NCBI GenBank assembly: GCA_026874595.1
Contig: CM049310.1
Location: 25,097,058-25,161,057 of the forward strand
Length of the DNA stretch: 64,000 nt
From: Sipunculus nudus
Lineage: Eukaryota; Annelida; Sipuncula; Golfingiida; Sipunculidae
Reading direction: 5' to 3'
Part shown: positions 45,651 to 58,080 of the stretch, piece by piece
Position numbering within the stretch: the stretch's first letter is position 1
How the letters are laid out: each line of letters begins with the position of its first letter
Program-made: the position numbers and the translations under genes
The notes under the pieces: generated by a model
Told to the model about the DNA's origin: nothing
Database searches by the model: none
Seen by the model: the letters and a program-made list of their open reading frames with translations, nothing else

Positions 45651-48039
45651 TTAGCCTGATTGGCCTAACAGTTCCCGAGATATGTGGGTTAATGTGTGGA
45701 AACAGACGCACAAATGGACGCTGGCAGAGAGGAAAGGTCAGAGGTCAACAAAAAATGAGGGCGCAGCAGTTCACATGTGACCCGATCATAATTCTGAATT
45801 TAAAAATATTCTGCACAGTGGTTAGGGAGGAGTTCTCCGGTAACCTATGTGGCGACGGCGTCCGACTGAAAACATAGTATCCGCAAAACTCTTGTTTTGG
45901 CGGATACAATAATAATAATAGTAATATAAAAAATAATAATAATAATAATTATAATAATACTGAATTAAGTTGCTCCTGACTAGACCAGGATCCATGCCAA
46001 CGAGATGCTCGTCATTGAACATATGGCAATCATGTCAAACTCAGATGTAACCTTACTTTTGAGTCTACAGAAAAAAAAAACATTTTAATGATTCCCTGCA
46101 GGAAAAACTCCCCGCGAGGGGGTTCACCACCATTAATAGCTGAAGAGGACTTCAGGCTTCAAGAATTTATAATATGTAAAAGAAGATTCCTTGTGGTTAC
46201 TTGTTTCTTGGTCAAATGTTTCTTGTAGTTATGTATACTTGTCTTGCTGCATTGCCGTCTATTTATCCTGCGATGATGACATTATTCTGTGAGGGTGTCA
46301 GTGCTGCAGTGTCTCTCTCCTCCCTATCCTCTCTATATTCTGGGTCCTTGGTGCGGATAAATGGGGACCTGTCTTGGCTCTCGCTGGCTCGGCTTGGCAG
46401 CATCACGTCTATATTGGCTCTCAAAATTATGCTTAGGCAGCGTTCAGGGCTGGGGTCTCGACCACAGCAACCTGTAGCTGCTCGATAAAGGGGAAACATC
46501 TAAACCAACCGTCTTTTTAACAAGTGCCCTGATTTGCCGTCTTCTTGTGTGTGTGTGTGGTGGGGGGGGGGGGGGGAACATACAGAAACATACAGAGTAG
46601 AACATCCTACATTATATGCCCTTAGATGGGTCACATTATAAAAGTATTGATATCTATATATCTTATTCTTAGATTAAATATGTCTGTACAAATCTATTTA
46701 AGGTTTGCTATAAAAATTAATTGAAGTGGCGTCTTTGTAATTAATTAATAGTAGAACGACTGTTGCTTAATTAATTCTACATATATGCGGCGTGGGTATC
46801 CAAGATACGGGTATTATACATGGAGTCAAGCAGGTTGAAAAAATTACATACCTATTAATATCTTTCATCTGTCGTTAATCATGTTATCATTTCATGACTG
46901 ATAACACTTAACTTGTCTATCCTATGGGAAATAGCCTGTCGGACTGCTTTAAGGACTAATTAAAGCTTAAATAATCTGCTTTTGATATAATAAATATTTC
47001 TTATTTATCGTGTAACGAATTGCAATTAAGACATTAATCTCTACTTGCCATAGCCTACTAAGCCTCCGTAGAATATATACCTACACAGGTAAAATCATTA
47101 ATAAAAATACATACATATTAAGGTCGGTATAAGAGATTCCAGGTGCATGAATGAATGTTATTGTTGATGACCTTATTCTCAACTGACATTTAACTGAATG
47201 TTCTCAGATTTAGGGCCTTTTATCCACAGAGCAAATGCGGCATTTGCTTAATTTGCTAGAAGTCCAAGTTTGGCAAATAAAAAATTATAAAAGATCAGAG
47301 TGTACAAAATAGTAAAACATATAAAATAAAATGTTTTATAATATACATTTGATATCTCCAGCGTTTTATTTGTCTATTTAAAAAAATGACTAAGATTTCC
47401 ATGTAATTACTGTCCAGTATACCTTCTAACAGTCTCTGCCAAATTGTCTCCTATTAAATCCATGACCCGTGATGCATTTTCCTACAATTATCGCTGGTCA
47501 CTATTCCTTCTGTCTCTCAAACGTTGATTACAAGTTTTTAAAAGAAAAGTTGATTTTTTTACATAAAGGCATATTTTGATAACAAATGAATGGTTTTTAC
47601 TTCATATTGAATAATAACTTGAAGAAATTGAGGAAAAAGACAACAAAATTTGCGTGTAATATAAAAAAAATTAATTATCATTGCCTACGTTCCCAATTAA
47701 CAACTGTTTATTCCTTTAAAAAAACCCAGATATTTCGTAAGAATCATTTTTCTCGGAAATTTCTAGACCGCATTCTTAAATGGTCTGGCCCAACATATAC
47801 ATCAATTTCGAAAAAAAAAATAAATTGTTCTACGGACTCTAGGGTAACAAAGATTAATAATAAAGGATTAAGCGTGCTGTTGTCTACCTTTTTTAATAGT
47901 TTGGTGAATCAAATTAACTAGAACATATGCAGAACGGACAACTGAATTTTAGTAAATACAGACAATATTAATTAATGTGAATCATTGTTCTTGGGCCTAA
48001 TTGCGACTTGGTCTGAGTATTAATCCACCAGGCACTGTT
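45651..48039. other. Non-coding or unrecognised sequence
   Basis: Includes an AAT-rich stretch at 45.91-45.96 kb, a G-run at 46.56 kb and AT-rich DNA with the 47586-47921 frame (Lys/Asn-rich, no motif). Overlapping frames at 46.2-46.5 kb on both strands could hide an exon, but I cannot support either. Confidence 0.4.
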
Positions 48040-49950
48040 ATATACATGTACATTTATATATCCGGATTGCCTTCACACATCCAGACCTCCGTAGTATGTA
48101 TTTACGTGCCTCTACGTAAATGGTTCCCTATACCGAAACCTACGTGTGATTTTCCTTGAAGAATAAAATAAGTGTAAAATGGGACAAATACTGCACAAAA
48201 TTACAGACTGCCCTCATTGGAATGAAAATGATTTCCATAATAAAGGTCTGAAAATGTTAGCTGATACTGGTCTTGCAAATAGCTTCCATACCTAAAACTT
48301 CATCCCATGTTAGCTCAATTCTTAAATACGTCCGTAGTGTAACATGTGATAGATGTTTATTTGAGCATAGGATCAATAAATCACTCCTGAAACACTTTCG
48401 GAATTGATATTGTTATTTTTCTGAAACTTTTAACAAAAATTAAACGTTTTAATCCCCTTTTAAAATTGTCTCAAAACATATTTTTTCACGGTTTAAGCAT
48501 TGGAATTAAAATAAATATAACTGTAGGTTTTCATAATGAAAAAAAATTGTTTCCCTACCTTGTTTATTTATGTGCTATTTATATAACATTTTTTATTTCC
48601 TTGTGAATATAAAATTTAAAACTCAAGTGGGAAATAGCGCTGGATTAATATAATTGGTGCTGGTCTTCTATTTATATTATAATGTAGTTTTCATCATATG
48701 GGAAGTAGGTTTTGACATAAATCTTAAATTTATAAATTCATTAAGAAAAAAAATTCTGCCCATGTTGATGTATGATCAGGTCCTAGGTTCGCCTCCTGAA
48801 AGCTACACCAAAGGGAAAATAGTCGAATGATTTCAGTTCGTCATATATGGTCAGTCTGTTATCAACCTTCTAAACAAGCAAAAAAGATAAAAGAATAAAT
48901 GTCCCGAACTGGTTGAATTTACGGCTGTTCATTCCTGGAAAGATATAATAACGATATATGCTTACCTCCTGTATTAGTTATCTTGTGTAACCTTAAGGGA
49001 GCACCTGACTGGAAAGTGAATCTCTATATGGAAAGGGAATAGAGCGATTGTTAATACTAGTCATAACCAGCACAGTGCTGATCATCAATATTTCATAGTA
49101 AATCAGCCACCTCTTCTAAACTGTTTGTTGTAACCTTGGAGAGAGGACTTTATACACTTATATGTCATACCGCAACGTAGCATTGTCAAGCAGCTTTATT
49201 TACTGCACAACATAACGTTTTATCCATTTTTTCTTTTGCTTTCATTGCCCATTTACAACCGGTACTGTAGAACTCAGTGAAACATTTTGATGTTTGCCTA
49301 CACGCTGCTATGGTTACATGCTTGATCAGATGTTGGGTACTTCAACGCAACATATCCAAGCAGAAAATCCTCACCTGTATCTGACACAATCACAAACTAA
49401 ACATCATGTATAGTGAAAATTAATAAAGAGAGACAATTTATGTAGAACTAAAAAAACATGATCCGTGTGTTTTTATTATTTAATTTAAGAGTCAACGGGG
49501 TAAAAATTCTGACTTTTTAAAATTATTTCAATACCATTACTAGCGCGTTATCCATTTTTACGTTTTGACAGGTCCACAGAGTTTCGACCTGGTTCGTTTG
49601 GGACGGAACTTTGGTGAATTGAAGAAAACAGCACTGAATTATACGTACCATTTGCAAAAGAGTTGTATAAATATCAAGCATATCATTGTGATATAACATA
49701 GAACTCTACATAAATTGAAATGTTTTGACAGAAACGGGTCCTTATGTAAACATGAGCTATTCCATCGACAATCAAGTAACACTGAACGCCTGTAATAACC
49801 GCCCTGATCTTCTATAATTCCTGCAACTATTTAAATGTAATTTGAATTTTCTATATAATTCAATGTAAAGAGAAAATTCCACGTCCCCTAGGTAATTCAG
49901 ATGCCTTTTACATATTGCCAACTATGTTATACATTTATGTATGTGTATGT
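48040..49950. repeat. Segmental duplication, copy A
   Basis: Ordered blocks shared with 52.53-54.36 kb and 56.25-58.08 kb: TCTGAAAATGTTAG, 'TTCTGCCCATG', GCTTACCTCCTGTA, 'GAATAGAGCGATTGTTAATA', 'GCTGATCATCAATATTTCAT' and 'AACATAGAACTCTACATA'. Copies A and C are the closest pair. No coding region was found; a donor-like TACAGGAG|GTAAGC lies on the minus strand at ~48965. Confidence 0.75.
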
Positions 49951-50209
49951 AAATGTAATGTATTTAATTATATTAATATGTTAATATGTTTAATGATAAA
50001 GTAAATGATATACTGTAGAGAAAGACTGAAGCAACAACCAGTTATATAAATGGGTGAATGAATGACGTCATTCAGGTTTATTTACAGGTATGTTCAGCAA
50101 GGCTTAATAGATTTTGTATCCTTATAACGAGGACCCATTTGCTATACGGATGACGGCGCTAACAGTGACACAGAGTACATTGATTCTATAGTTGTAAAGA
50201 TCAGGAAAC

Positions 50210-51790
50210 AAAACTGTATGCAGCTTTCCTCAGTGATGGTTAGACAGAAATTTGTCAATGTGTGTAAAATGGACCATGTACGCCCAAAACCAAACGGAAG
50301 GCGCAAATTGTGACAAATAATTTGTACTCATTTACCCATCGCGGTATTCAGTCAAGCCCGTTATTGTCATATCGGTGGTGCATGCATACATTATGATAAT
50401 AACCGGGATGTGACATTAAGCGGGCTTAAACATCGATGTCCTTTTGAGTCACAGAACAAGCGTTATGTCTCAAATGATATAAAATAAATCGTCAATAAAA
50501 AGGAAACGTTTATGAATTTTTTTTTTCAGAACAGCATATCAAATTACGTTTACGTGCACCCTGACCATTTATTTCCTGTAAGTTTTGTGCCGAAAGTCGC
50601 AATTACTGACAAAAAATCCGACTCGCCAACAGAAAGAGACGTAGCGTCTGGGTCATTAGGTCAAATGTCTCGAAATAAGCGACACACTTATTACGTTATG
50701 TGTAGGCAAACTATGTTTCTAGATAATTCTTTCTCCGACTATCGCGCTTTATTTTCCGGGTATCTTTTTAATGACTCAAACTTGTTCGGGGAGCGGCTAT
50801 CGCATGCCATTGTCAACTTTCTGAAGTTTCGCCGCGATTGAGGTCTTGGACCAGGTATCTCCTCCAGTGCTCACAAAACCTCCAGCAACGTTTAGAGCTT
50901 GTGCTTCATATCTTCTCGGCGAAACGTCACTGAGGTGTAAACCGCGGCCTAATAAAGGCCAGGAGTTCATTATGTATGATATGTGATCGCAAACATCGCC
51001 CATGTTAAAGTACGAAGAAACGCAATGATCTGGATTACCATGGTATCTTAAGACGTTAATAGTTAAGTGACGGGGAGCGACCCGGATGCATCACTGCACT
51101 TGCCTGCAGCACACAGGTAGGAGATGCGATCGTTTGATACGCCTGACCTATTACAGGCTCTTGGCCTCGTTGATCGCCGTGTCGGCGTTTGATGTGATAT
51201 TAACTGCGAACTGGTATTACTGCCAAGGGTTCAAAGCATAACAATAAAAGGGAATATGACAATATGACAGTAGATTTACATTTGTTTATATAGGAAATGG
51301 TTTGGGATTTCAGATTTAGTGACAATAAACTTGATTTTCTATCAACCGATATGACACAAAGTGGGTTCGACTGTATAATGGGGTGATAGTAAAAGTAAAT
51401 GAATAAACATCATAGTGACTTGCATCCCTGCTAATATGCAAGAACTGAAGAAAATTGGTCCAACCGATTTTTCAAAACTTTCGCAAATATATTTGTGGGT
51501 TGGTCCCTCTTTAGGTTTTTTTAAGTTAGACATAGCCTTTCTGAGCTGTGACCGTATGAGTCTGTAATTATATTTAACATAGGTTGATCTTAGCAAAAGC
51601 AGGTAGGTCAGTTTGCATATTTGGTGGTGATATCTATATTCGTGACAGATTTATTATTTTTTTTTTGCCATTTTTAATCACTTTGATGTGTATTCAACCC
51701 TTTTTTACTTTATATATGAAATAAATTACACGGATATTTCGCCCGTAATATACTCCTATCATCAAGAAAAATTGTACGCTCCCAAGGCAG
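50210..51790. repeat. Duplicated segment related to 54.40-54.86 and 61.56-61.99 kb
   Basis: Shared ordered words: GATGGTTAGACAGAAATTT, 'GCATCCCTGCTAATATGCAA', 'GGGTTGGTCCC', and 'GGTGATATCTAT', 'TACTCCTATCATC' with 54.66-54.83 kb. A related fragment with AATAAGAGTA is also found at 36050-36110. It is probably a dispersed repeat or a further part of the segmental duplication. Confidence 0.55.
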
Positions 51791-52529
51791 CGGAAATCTT
51801 GCGCTTCTAAAAAGAAGCAACTGATTTTCACGCTGCCAGCTTGACCGTTTATGATATATTTAGACACCAGATGGCGGTTGTCCGCTGAAATAAACGTGCG
51901 TATGATGTGACAAGCAGCCAATCAGATGCCAATAAACAAACACTCGACAGGCATCCTGGCTCCGCCCATTGCTGCGCTTCAAGCGCCGCTTGATGAGTTT
52001 CCGGTCTAATTTAAATTGCTCCCTCTGCATTCTCGCATCAACGATCGATTCGATTATGACATTATGACTGTGTTAGCGTAGCCGTGTATCTGTTGTCTGC
52101 AGAACTGAAACCAGCCAGCGAGGTGTGAACGCAGCCTTTATTGTTACGTTTCGTTTGAATTACAGCTCTCCGGCCGAGCATTCTATGTGCCCAAGGCCCT
52201 AAGCAAACCACGTCTGGGACAATTCTCTCTCAGCCTGTGGCCTGTTCAGACGGTTACGCGGGGCGATGAGCTGTCACACAAAACGAAATGAACATGATTG
52301 GCTCCGTGTATTTCTCGGTTGGCTTTGTCTTCCAGCACAAGGTCTCATCTGATTGGACAAAAATACAGTGCTCCCCTCTGGTGTAGGAATTCAGGATACG
52401 AGGTCATAACAAACAGCGCCTTACGATATAGGTAGTAGCCCTATAGATAAAGCGCTGTGTAAAGAGCGTAGAAAAATTGAGCAAAATTAGGATGCACTGT
52501 TTAAAAAATCAAAACGGAAAAATCTGGAA

Positions 52530-54360
52530 AATTACTGAAACTTTTAATTTGTAAAAATTAAACGTTTGTGTCGCCGTTAAAATTGTTTTAAATCATATTT
52601 TATGACAGTTTCAGGATTGCATTAAAATATAACTTTTGGTTTTCCAAATGAAAAAAAATGCTCGCTTATTAAGGAAAAAAAAAACATAACCTTCCTCCTC
52701 GTGATAACCAATGATCACCGAGGAAAGTTTGTAATTCGTGGCACATTGGTAAGACACATTTGCACAACGATCGCTTTATTTTTTCTCACTAACCTCAAGG
52801 AGAATATTATCTTTCGTCTGACAGAGTTCTTTTTCAGTATCCAGTACCAGACTTAAGCTAAGATGCTTTATGCACGGACGGCGGCACGCATTCCGCATGC
52901 ATTCCGCGGATAAACGCATGAATTCCGCTCATTAAGAATCTCACCTTAATCATTAAGTCTATACTGTTTTTTTATTTTTTCCCCCGCATGCCACATTCCG
53001 TACCTAAGGAGTCTCAGCTTTAAGGCAAATTCTAGTTTCAACATAAAAATAAAAACGTCTAAACTTCTGGCTGCGTTACATATATCCCATGCTGATACGT
53101 GAGAACCTCTTGTTCATCGTGTCTTATTATGGGCCTTAATTGTAAACCTTAGGTCTGGATTTTCGCTGCATAAAGATGATTTGTTATATTCGTCCATTTA
53201 TATTATTATGTAGTTTTCATTACATAAGAAATATGGTTTGACATAAAGCAAAAAAAATTATGAATTTATAGAGAAGAAAGGGAAGACATTCAGTACCACC
53301 CATTATTTATAATTGCTAATAAATGTTTCTGCCCATATACATGGATAAACAAATCCTAGGTACGCCTGACTGCTATTGAAAGGTTGACTGGAATGAGAAC
53401 AGCCGAATGATTTTAGTCTCACCTCAGATTTGGCCAGTAATTCAAAGCCATTTATATCAAGCGAACAAAATTTAATGAATACAAAGTAAAATGTCCTGAG
53501 CTGATTTAAATTAAGGCTCTACATTCTAAGAAAGGTATTACAAATGCTTTACGGAAATCTATTAAGCTACCTGTTTTTATATTCCAGTTGGTAACCTTGA
53601 CAACATAATTGAATGGGGAAGTTTGTGCTCCTTCATGCATTATTAATTTTTCTACCAACGCCACAATCAAAGATCGGAATTTTTCCATGGATGAATCGTG
53701 TTGGTTAAAACGAAATTATTCTCAAAATAAAACATGAGACACAGAAATAGTATGATAAAACGAAATCTACCTACCTTCTGTATCCGATCAAGGATTTAGT
53801 TCGTTAGTTGGTTAAATCTGGGGGAAGGAGATAGCGCCCGGCTGGAGAGTGCTTTGGTATTTGGAAAGGGAATAAAGTAATCGTTAATACTAGCCATAGC
53901 CAAAACAGCGCTGATCATCAATATTTCATATTAAAACCTTCAACTGACGCAATCACAAAATCAACAACACAATTTATATTGACAATGGCAAGAGACAGAC
54001 TTTTAATGTTCAAATAAAAAAACATGATCCATTGTCAATGGAATACCTAGTCTGGGTGGCCCTTTTTACTCATTTTTGAACGAATTGTTAGTGCATTATC
54101 ATTACTGTGGCATTTTCCATTCTTACGTTGTTACAGGTCGGCACGATTTGGGTCGGATTTTCAATCAATTCTACATCAATTCTATTATTATGATATAACA
54201 TAGAACTCTGCATACATTGAAACGTGTTAACAAAAGTGTGTCCCTAAACATGAGATATTTCACAGACAAGCTAGTAATACTGAACGCATCTAATAACCCC
54301 CTCTGATCTCCTAAATATTTTATCACTATATCTTTAAATGTTATTCCTACATAATTAAAT
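52530..54360. repeat. Segmental duplication, copy B
   Basis: More diverged copy. It has GGGAAGACATTCAGTACC, 'GAATAAAGTAATCGTTAATA', 'GCTGATCATCAATATTTCAT' and 'CATAGAACTCTGCATACATT' in the same order. Its donor-like site on the minus strand (~53775) reads TACAGAAG|GTAGGT. Confidence 0.7.
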
Positions 54361-54399
54361 GTAAAGATATATATATATATATACGTCCACCGCAAGCTC

Positions 54400-54860
54400 A
54401 TTTGTTGGTTGGCTCCGCTTTTACTATTATTAATTGATATTACACAATTGTGCTCATCGACCATGGAGCGAGAAAGCAGAGGGAGCAAAAGCGACCTAAT
54501 AAGTAATAAGAGTTTCCCGCTTTATGCTTTTTTAACGTTATATTCATACACTTCTCTCAGGTCCGCACGACTTCGGATTGATTCTCAGCAAAGACAGTGT
54601 ACAGTGTGAGTTTTCATTTCTTTAAAACATACATTGGTCTTGTCGATAGCAGGTTGGTCACTTTATATATTCGATGATGATATCTATTTTCTGTAAATCT
54701 AAGTTTTACTTGTTGTTTGCTAGATTTCGGCACTTAAAAATGTATTTAACCCTTTTTAATATATATATTTTTTATATATTTTCATTAACTAAACATATAT
54801 TCCACCTCAGATATATTCCTATCATCGTGACAATGTAAGCAAAATTAAGATGTACATCTT
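54400..54860. repeat. Further copy of the 50.2-51.8 / 61.6 kb repeat
   Basis: 'GGTTGGCTCCGCTTTTACT', 'TGCTCATCGACCATGGAGC', 'CAGAGGGAGCAAAAGCGACC' and 'AATAAGAGT' match 61771-61870; the part after 54640 matches 51585-51770. Confidence 0.55.
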
Positions 54861-55649
54861 CTTAAGAATCATTACAGGAAACTCTGGGAATTTGCCTTTG
54901 TTAGTTTTTTCAGTCTTTGTCAGCTGACCACGTATTGTGCTTGATGCACTGTATGTCATTGCTTATTCACAATATTGATTTTTTTCTCAGGGCTTTTATA
55001 GATTTTGTTAATTGACCTGGTTAAAAATGTAAAATCTCATCCCATTATATCTGTTTAGGTCTTAAACTTTCACTGGACTGTTTCATAGTTTCTGTAATTT
55101 TGTCCAGATTGTCTCCATGGTACCATTTAAAAGTGAATATTTGTTCTAAAAGCCGAATTTCTCAACGCTGTGTTATTTAAAAGGTTTTTCCAAATATGGT
55201 TAATGTTTTACAGATTAATTTCTCTTTTTCGTCTATCAGGATCTCCTGTTGGAATAGGATGTAGGTTTAATGGAAGACACAGATAATATATTGTAGATTA
55301 TATAGCATTCACATAAAGCGTTATTTACAATCAACTATTGTTGTGTCTTGCATTATTGTATTTTGCATTTGTAATTAGTGTCTTCTCTGTTTTTCAAACA
55401 TTCCGAGTAACGGCGAAGATCTTATTATAAGTTAAATATTTTGGATATATCAGTGAAAATCACCATGACATCTGACAGTCTAAGTAATGCCTCTCTTAAC
55501 CGTTACGAAAATATTCATCTTCGGCAAAAGTTTTTACTTGCAAACACATCAGTGACATTCAAATGAACTATCGTTAAATCGTAAATTTCGTGTGAAATAG
55601 TATTTTTTTTCTATTCTTAATTCACACTTATAAAATTATTGTTTTGCAG

Positions 55650-55881
55650 CACAACCAGCAACCGAATCCTAGACAGCCATCCATGGAGCGCTTGTATGTT
55701 TTCTGTCTTGCCGCCTGGGGTCACCAGTGGCTGTCGCTACTTTTTGCAGCTAAAAATTAAACTGTGTGACGCAGTCATTTTCTATAAGTGTTCTGTGATC
55801 CACAAATCATTTCTGTCTTTTACTGCCCAACTACTCCACCAGATGTCGCAACGGTACGCAGATTCATCAGTCAAAACCTGA
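55650..55881 (+). pseudogene. Diverged isolated C-terminal exon of the PAN/hemopexin-like family
   Basis: Acceptor ATTGTTTTGCAG, phase 2. It encodes 'TTSNRILDSHPWS' and 'VLPPGVTSGCRYFLQL', matching the exons at 34 and 11548, but the second half ('VIFYKCSV...') has diverged and runs past the expected end to TGA at 55881. No partner exons were recognised nearby; it may be an orphan relic, or the end of a fourth copy. Confidence 0.5.
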
Positions 55882-56249
55882 ATCGTTTCCTGAGAGATCA
55901 CAAAGAATCATCAGGCTAGACCAAGCAGGTTTAATCCATTAAACCTTCTTGACTAGACTAACAACGAAAAAATTAATAATCTTTCTTTTAATACAGATTA
56001 ATATATAAAAAAAATTGTTCAGGATGTATACATATGAATCTCTTCTGCCCTGAAAACAGCTACTGAAATAACCACGCTACAGGCACAAAGATGAGGAAAA
56101 AGTTGGACTGAACACTTTAGCCGACGTGATAAACCATGGTCAAGATACACAACCGTGTACATATCTGGTGGCATCAGTGTAGAAAGACCCCGAATCCAGG
56201 TTGAACGCTTCGTCGACTTTCTTTCATGTCAGTAACTACACACAATATT

Positions 56250-58080
56250 TTAATTAATTTTAATCATTGTTCCTTGATCTATGGGGGACATAATCTCAGT
56301 ATTGATCCACCAGGCAATGCTATATACATATACATTTAAATTTTCGGATTGCTTGCACACCAAGACCTCCCGAATATGTATTGACTTGGTTCTCCGTAAA
56401 GGGTTCCCTATATATGCATGACCCAAACCTACCTGTGATGTTACGTTGAAGAATGAAATATGCGTAAATTGTAGCAAACAGTGCACACAATTCAGAATGC
56501 CATCAAGGGATAGAAATAATTTCCCTTCCATAAATAGGTCTGAAAATGTTAGTGGTTATTAGTGCTGCAAATAACTCCCATACTTCAAACTTTATCCCAC
56601 GTTTGCTCAATTCTGAAAAACGTCCGCAGTGGTAGATGTTTATATGGACATAGGATCAATAAATCGCTCCTGACATCCTTTCGTAACTGATAATATTCAA
56701 GAAACTTTTATTTAACAAAAATCAAACGCTTTCATCCCCATTTGAAACTGTCCGAAAACATATTCTTTCACGGTTTAAGTACTGAAATGAAATAAAAACT
56801 GTAGGTTTTCGAAATGAAAAACAAATTGCTTACTCACCTTATTTATTTATATGCTATATATATAACATTTTTTTAAAAACTTCTGGCTGTTTCACATATA
56901 TCCGATGTTATAAAATATGAACCTGTTGTACATCGTCTTGTGTTATGTGCTTCAATCCCAAACTTTCTTTGTGCAAATAAAATTTAAAACGTAGGTCTGA
57001 AATACCGATATATGAAGTTGACTTGTGTTAGTCTTCCATTTATATTATAATGTAGATTTCATGATATAAGAAGTAGGTTTAGACATAAACCATAAATTAA
57101 TGAATTAATAAAGAAGAGAGGGAAGACATTCCCCGCACTATTTATAATTGGTGAAAGAAATTCTGCCCATAGAAATGTATGAACAGGTCTTAGGTTTGCC
57201 TAAAAAGTCCTGACAGGTACACCAAAGGGAGAATAGGCGAATAATTTTAGACAAGCCCTTCTTAATCAAGCAAAAAAGTTAAAATAATCTGACAGAATGT
57301 CCTAAACTGATTGCATTTAAGTCTTTACATTCCTAGAAAGATAAGATAAATTCTTCAATGCAATATGTTAAGCAAACTACTCTTATATTTTTATTCCTTG
57401 ACAATTGAATGGGTAAAACGGTTTGCTTCTTCCTCTTTTATTTATTTCCTACCACTGCAAACCGTTTCCCAGGGATGAAAAGTGATGGTGAAAACTTCAC
57501 CATCATAAAACATAAGACGGAAATATTTTAATAAAACGTTATATGCTTACCTCCTGTAACCGATATAGAAGTTTACTTGTTAATTGGTAGAACCTGGGGG
57601 GTGGAGAGAGCACCTAACTGCAGAGTGGTCGGTCCCTATATGGAAAAGGGATAGAGCGATCGTCAATACTAGTCATAGCCAGCACAGCGCTGATCATCAA
57701 TATTTCATGGTAAATCAACCACTTTTTCTAAACTGTTTGGTGTTACGCTGGAGGGAGGCATTTATGCGAATTTTATGTCATCCCGCAACGTAGCATTGTC
57801 AAGCAGGTTTATTTACTGTACAACATAACGTAGTGTCCATTTTTTTTATTTGCTGTCGTCACATATTTACAATAGGCACTGTGGATCTCACTGAAACATT
57901 TTTATGTTTACCTACATGCTGCTACAGTCACATGCTTGATCAGACGTACTGGTACTACAATGCAACATATGCCAGCAGAAACACCTCACGTGTAACTGTC
58001 ACATTCACAAACTAAACAGCATGTATAGTGACAATGAATTGAGAGAGACAATTTATGTACAGCTAAAAAAAAACATAATC
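56250..58080. repeat. Segmental duplication, copy C
   Basis: Shares with copy A the stretches around 'CCTCCGTAAAGGGTTCCCTA', 'GGGATAGAGCGATCGTCAAT', 'CCAGCACAGCGCTGATCATC' and 'CGCAACGTAGCATTGTCAAG'. Donor-like TACAGGAG|GTAAGC lies on the minus strand at ~57550. Confidence 0.75.

Noticed and set aside
46201-46499. 95-codon plus and 78-codon minus frames overlapping
   Set aside because: One is hydrophobic, the other charged, as expected for complementary strands; no splice border or homology helps choose, so neither is called.
47586-47921. 111-codon plus-strand frame
   Set aside because: Lys/Asn/Phe-rich translation of AT-rich DNA with no motif.
50512-51003. 109-codon plus-strand frame and adjoining 68-codon minus-strand frame
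   Set aside because: Looks more complex than chance, but neither shows a known domain or a confirmed partner exon, and the surrounding segment is duplicated. Left as unexplained.
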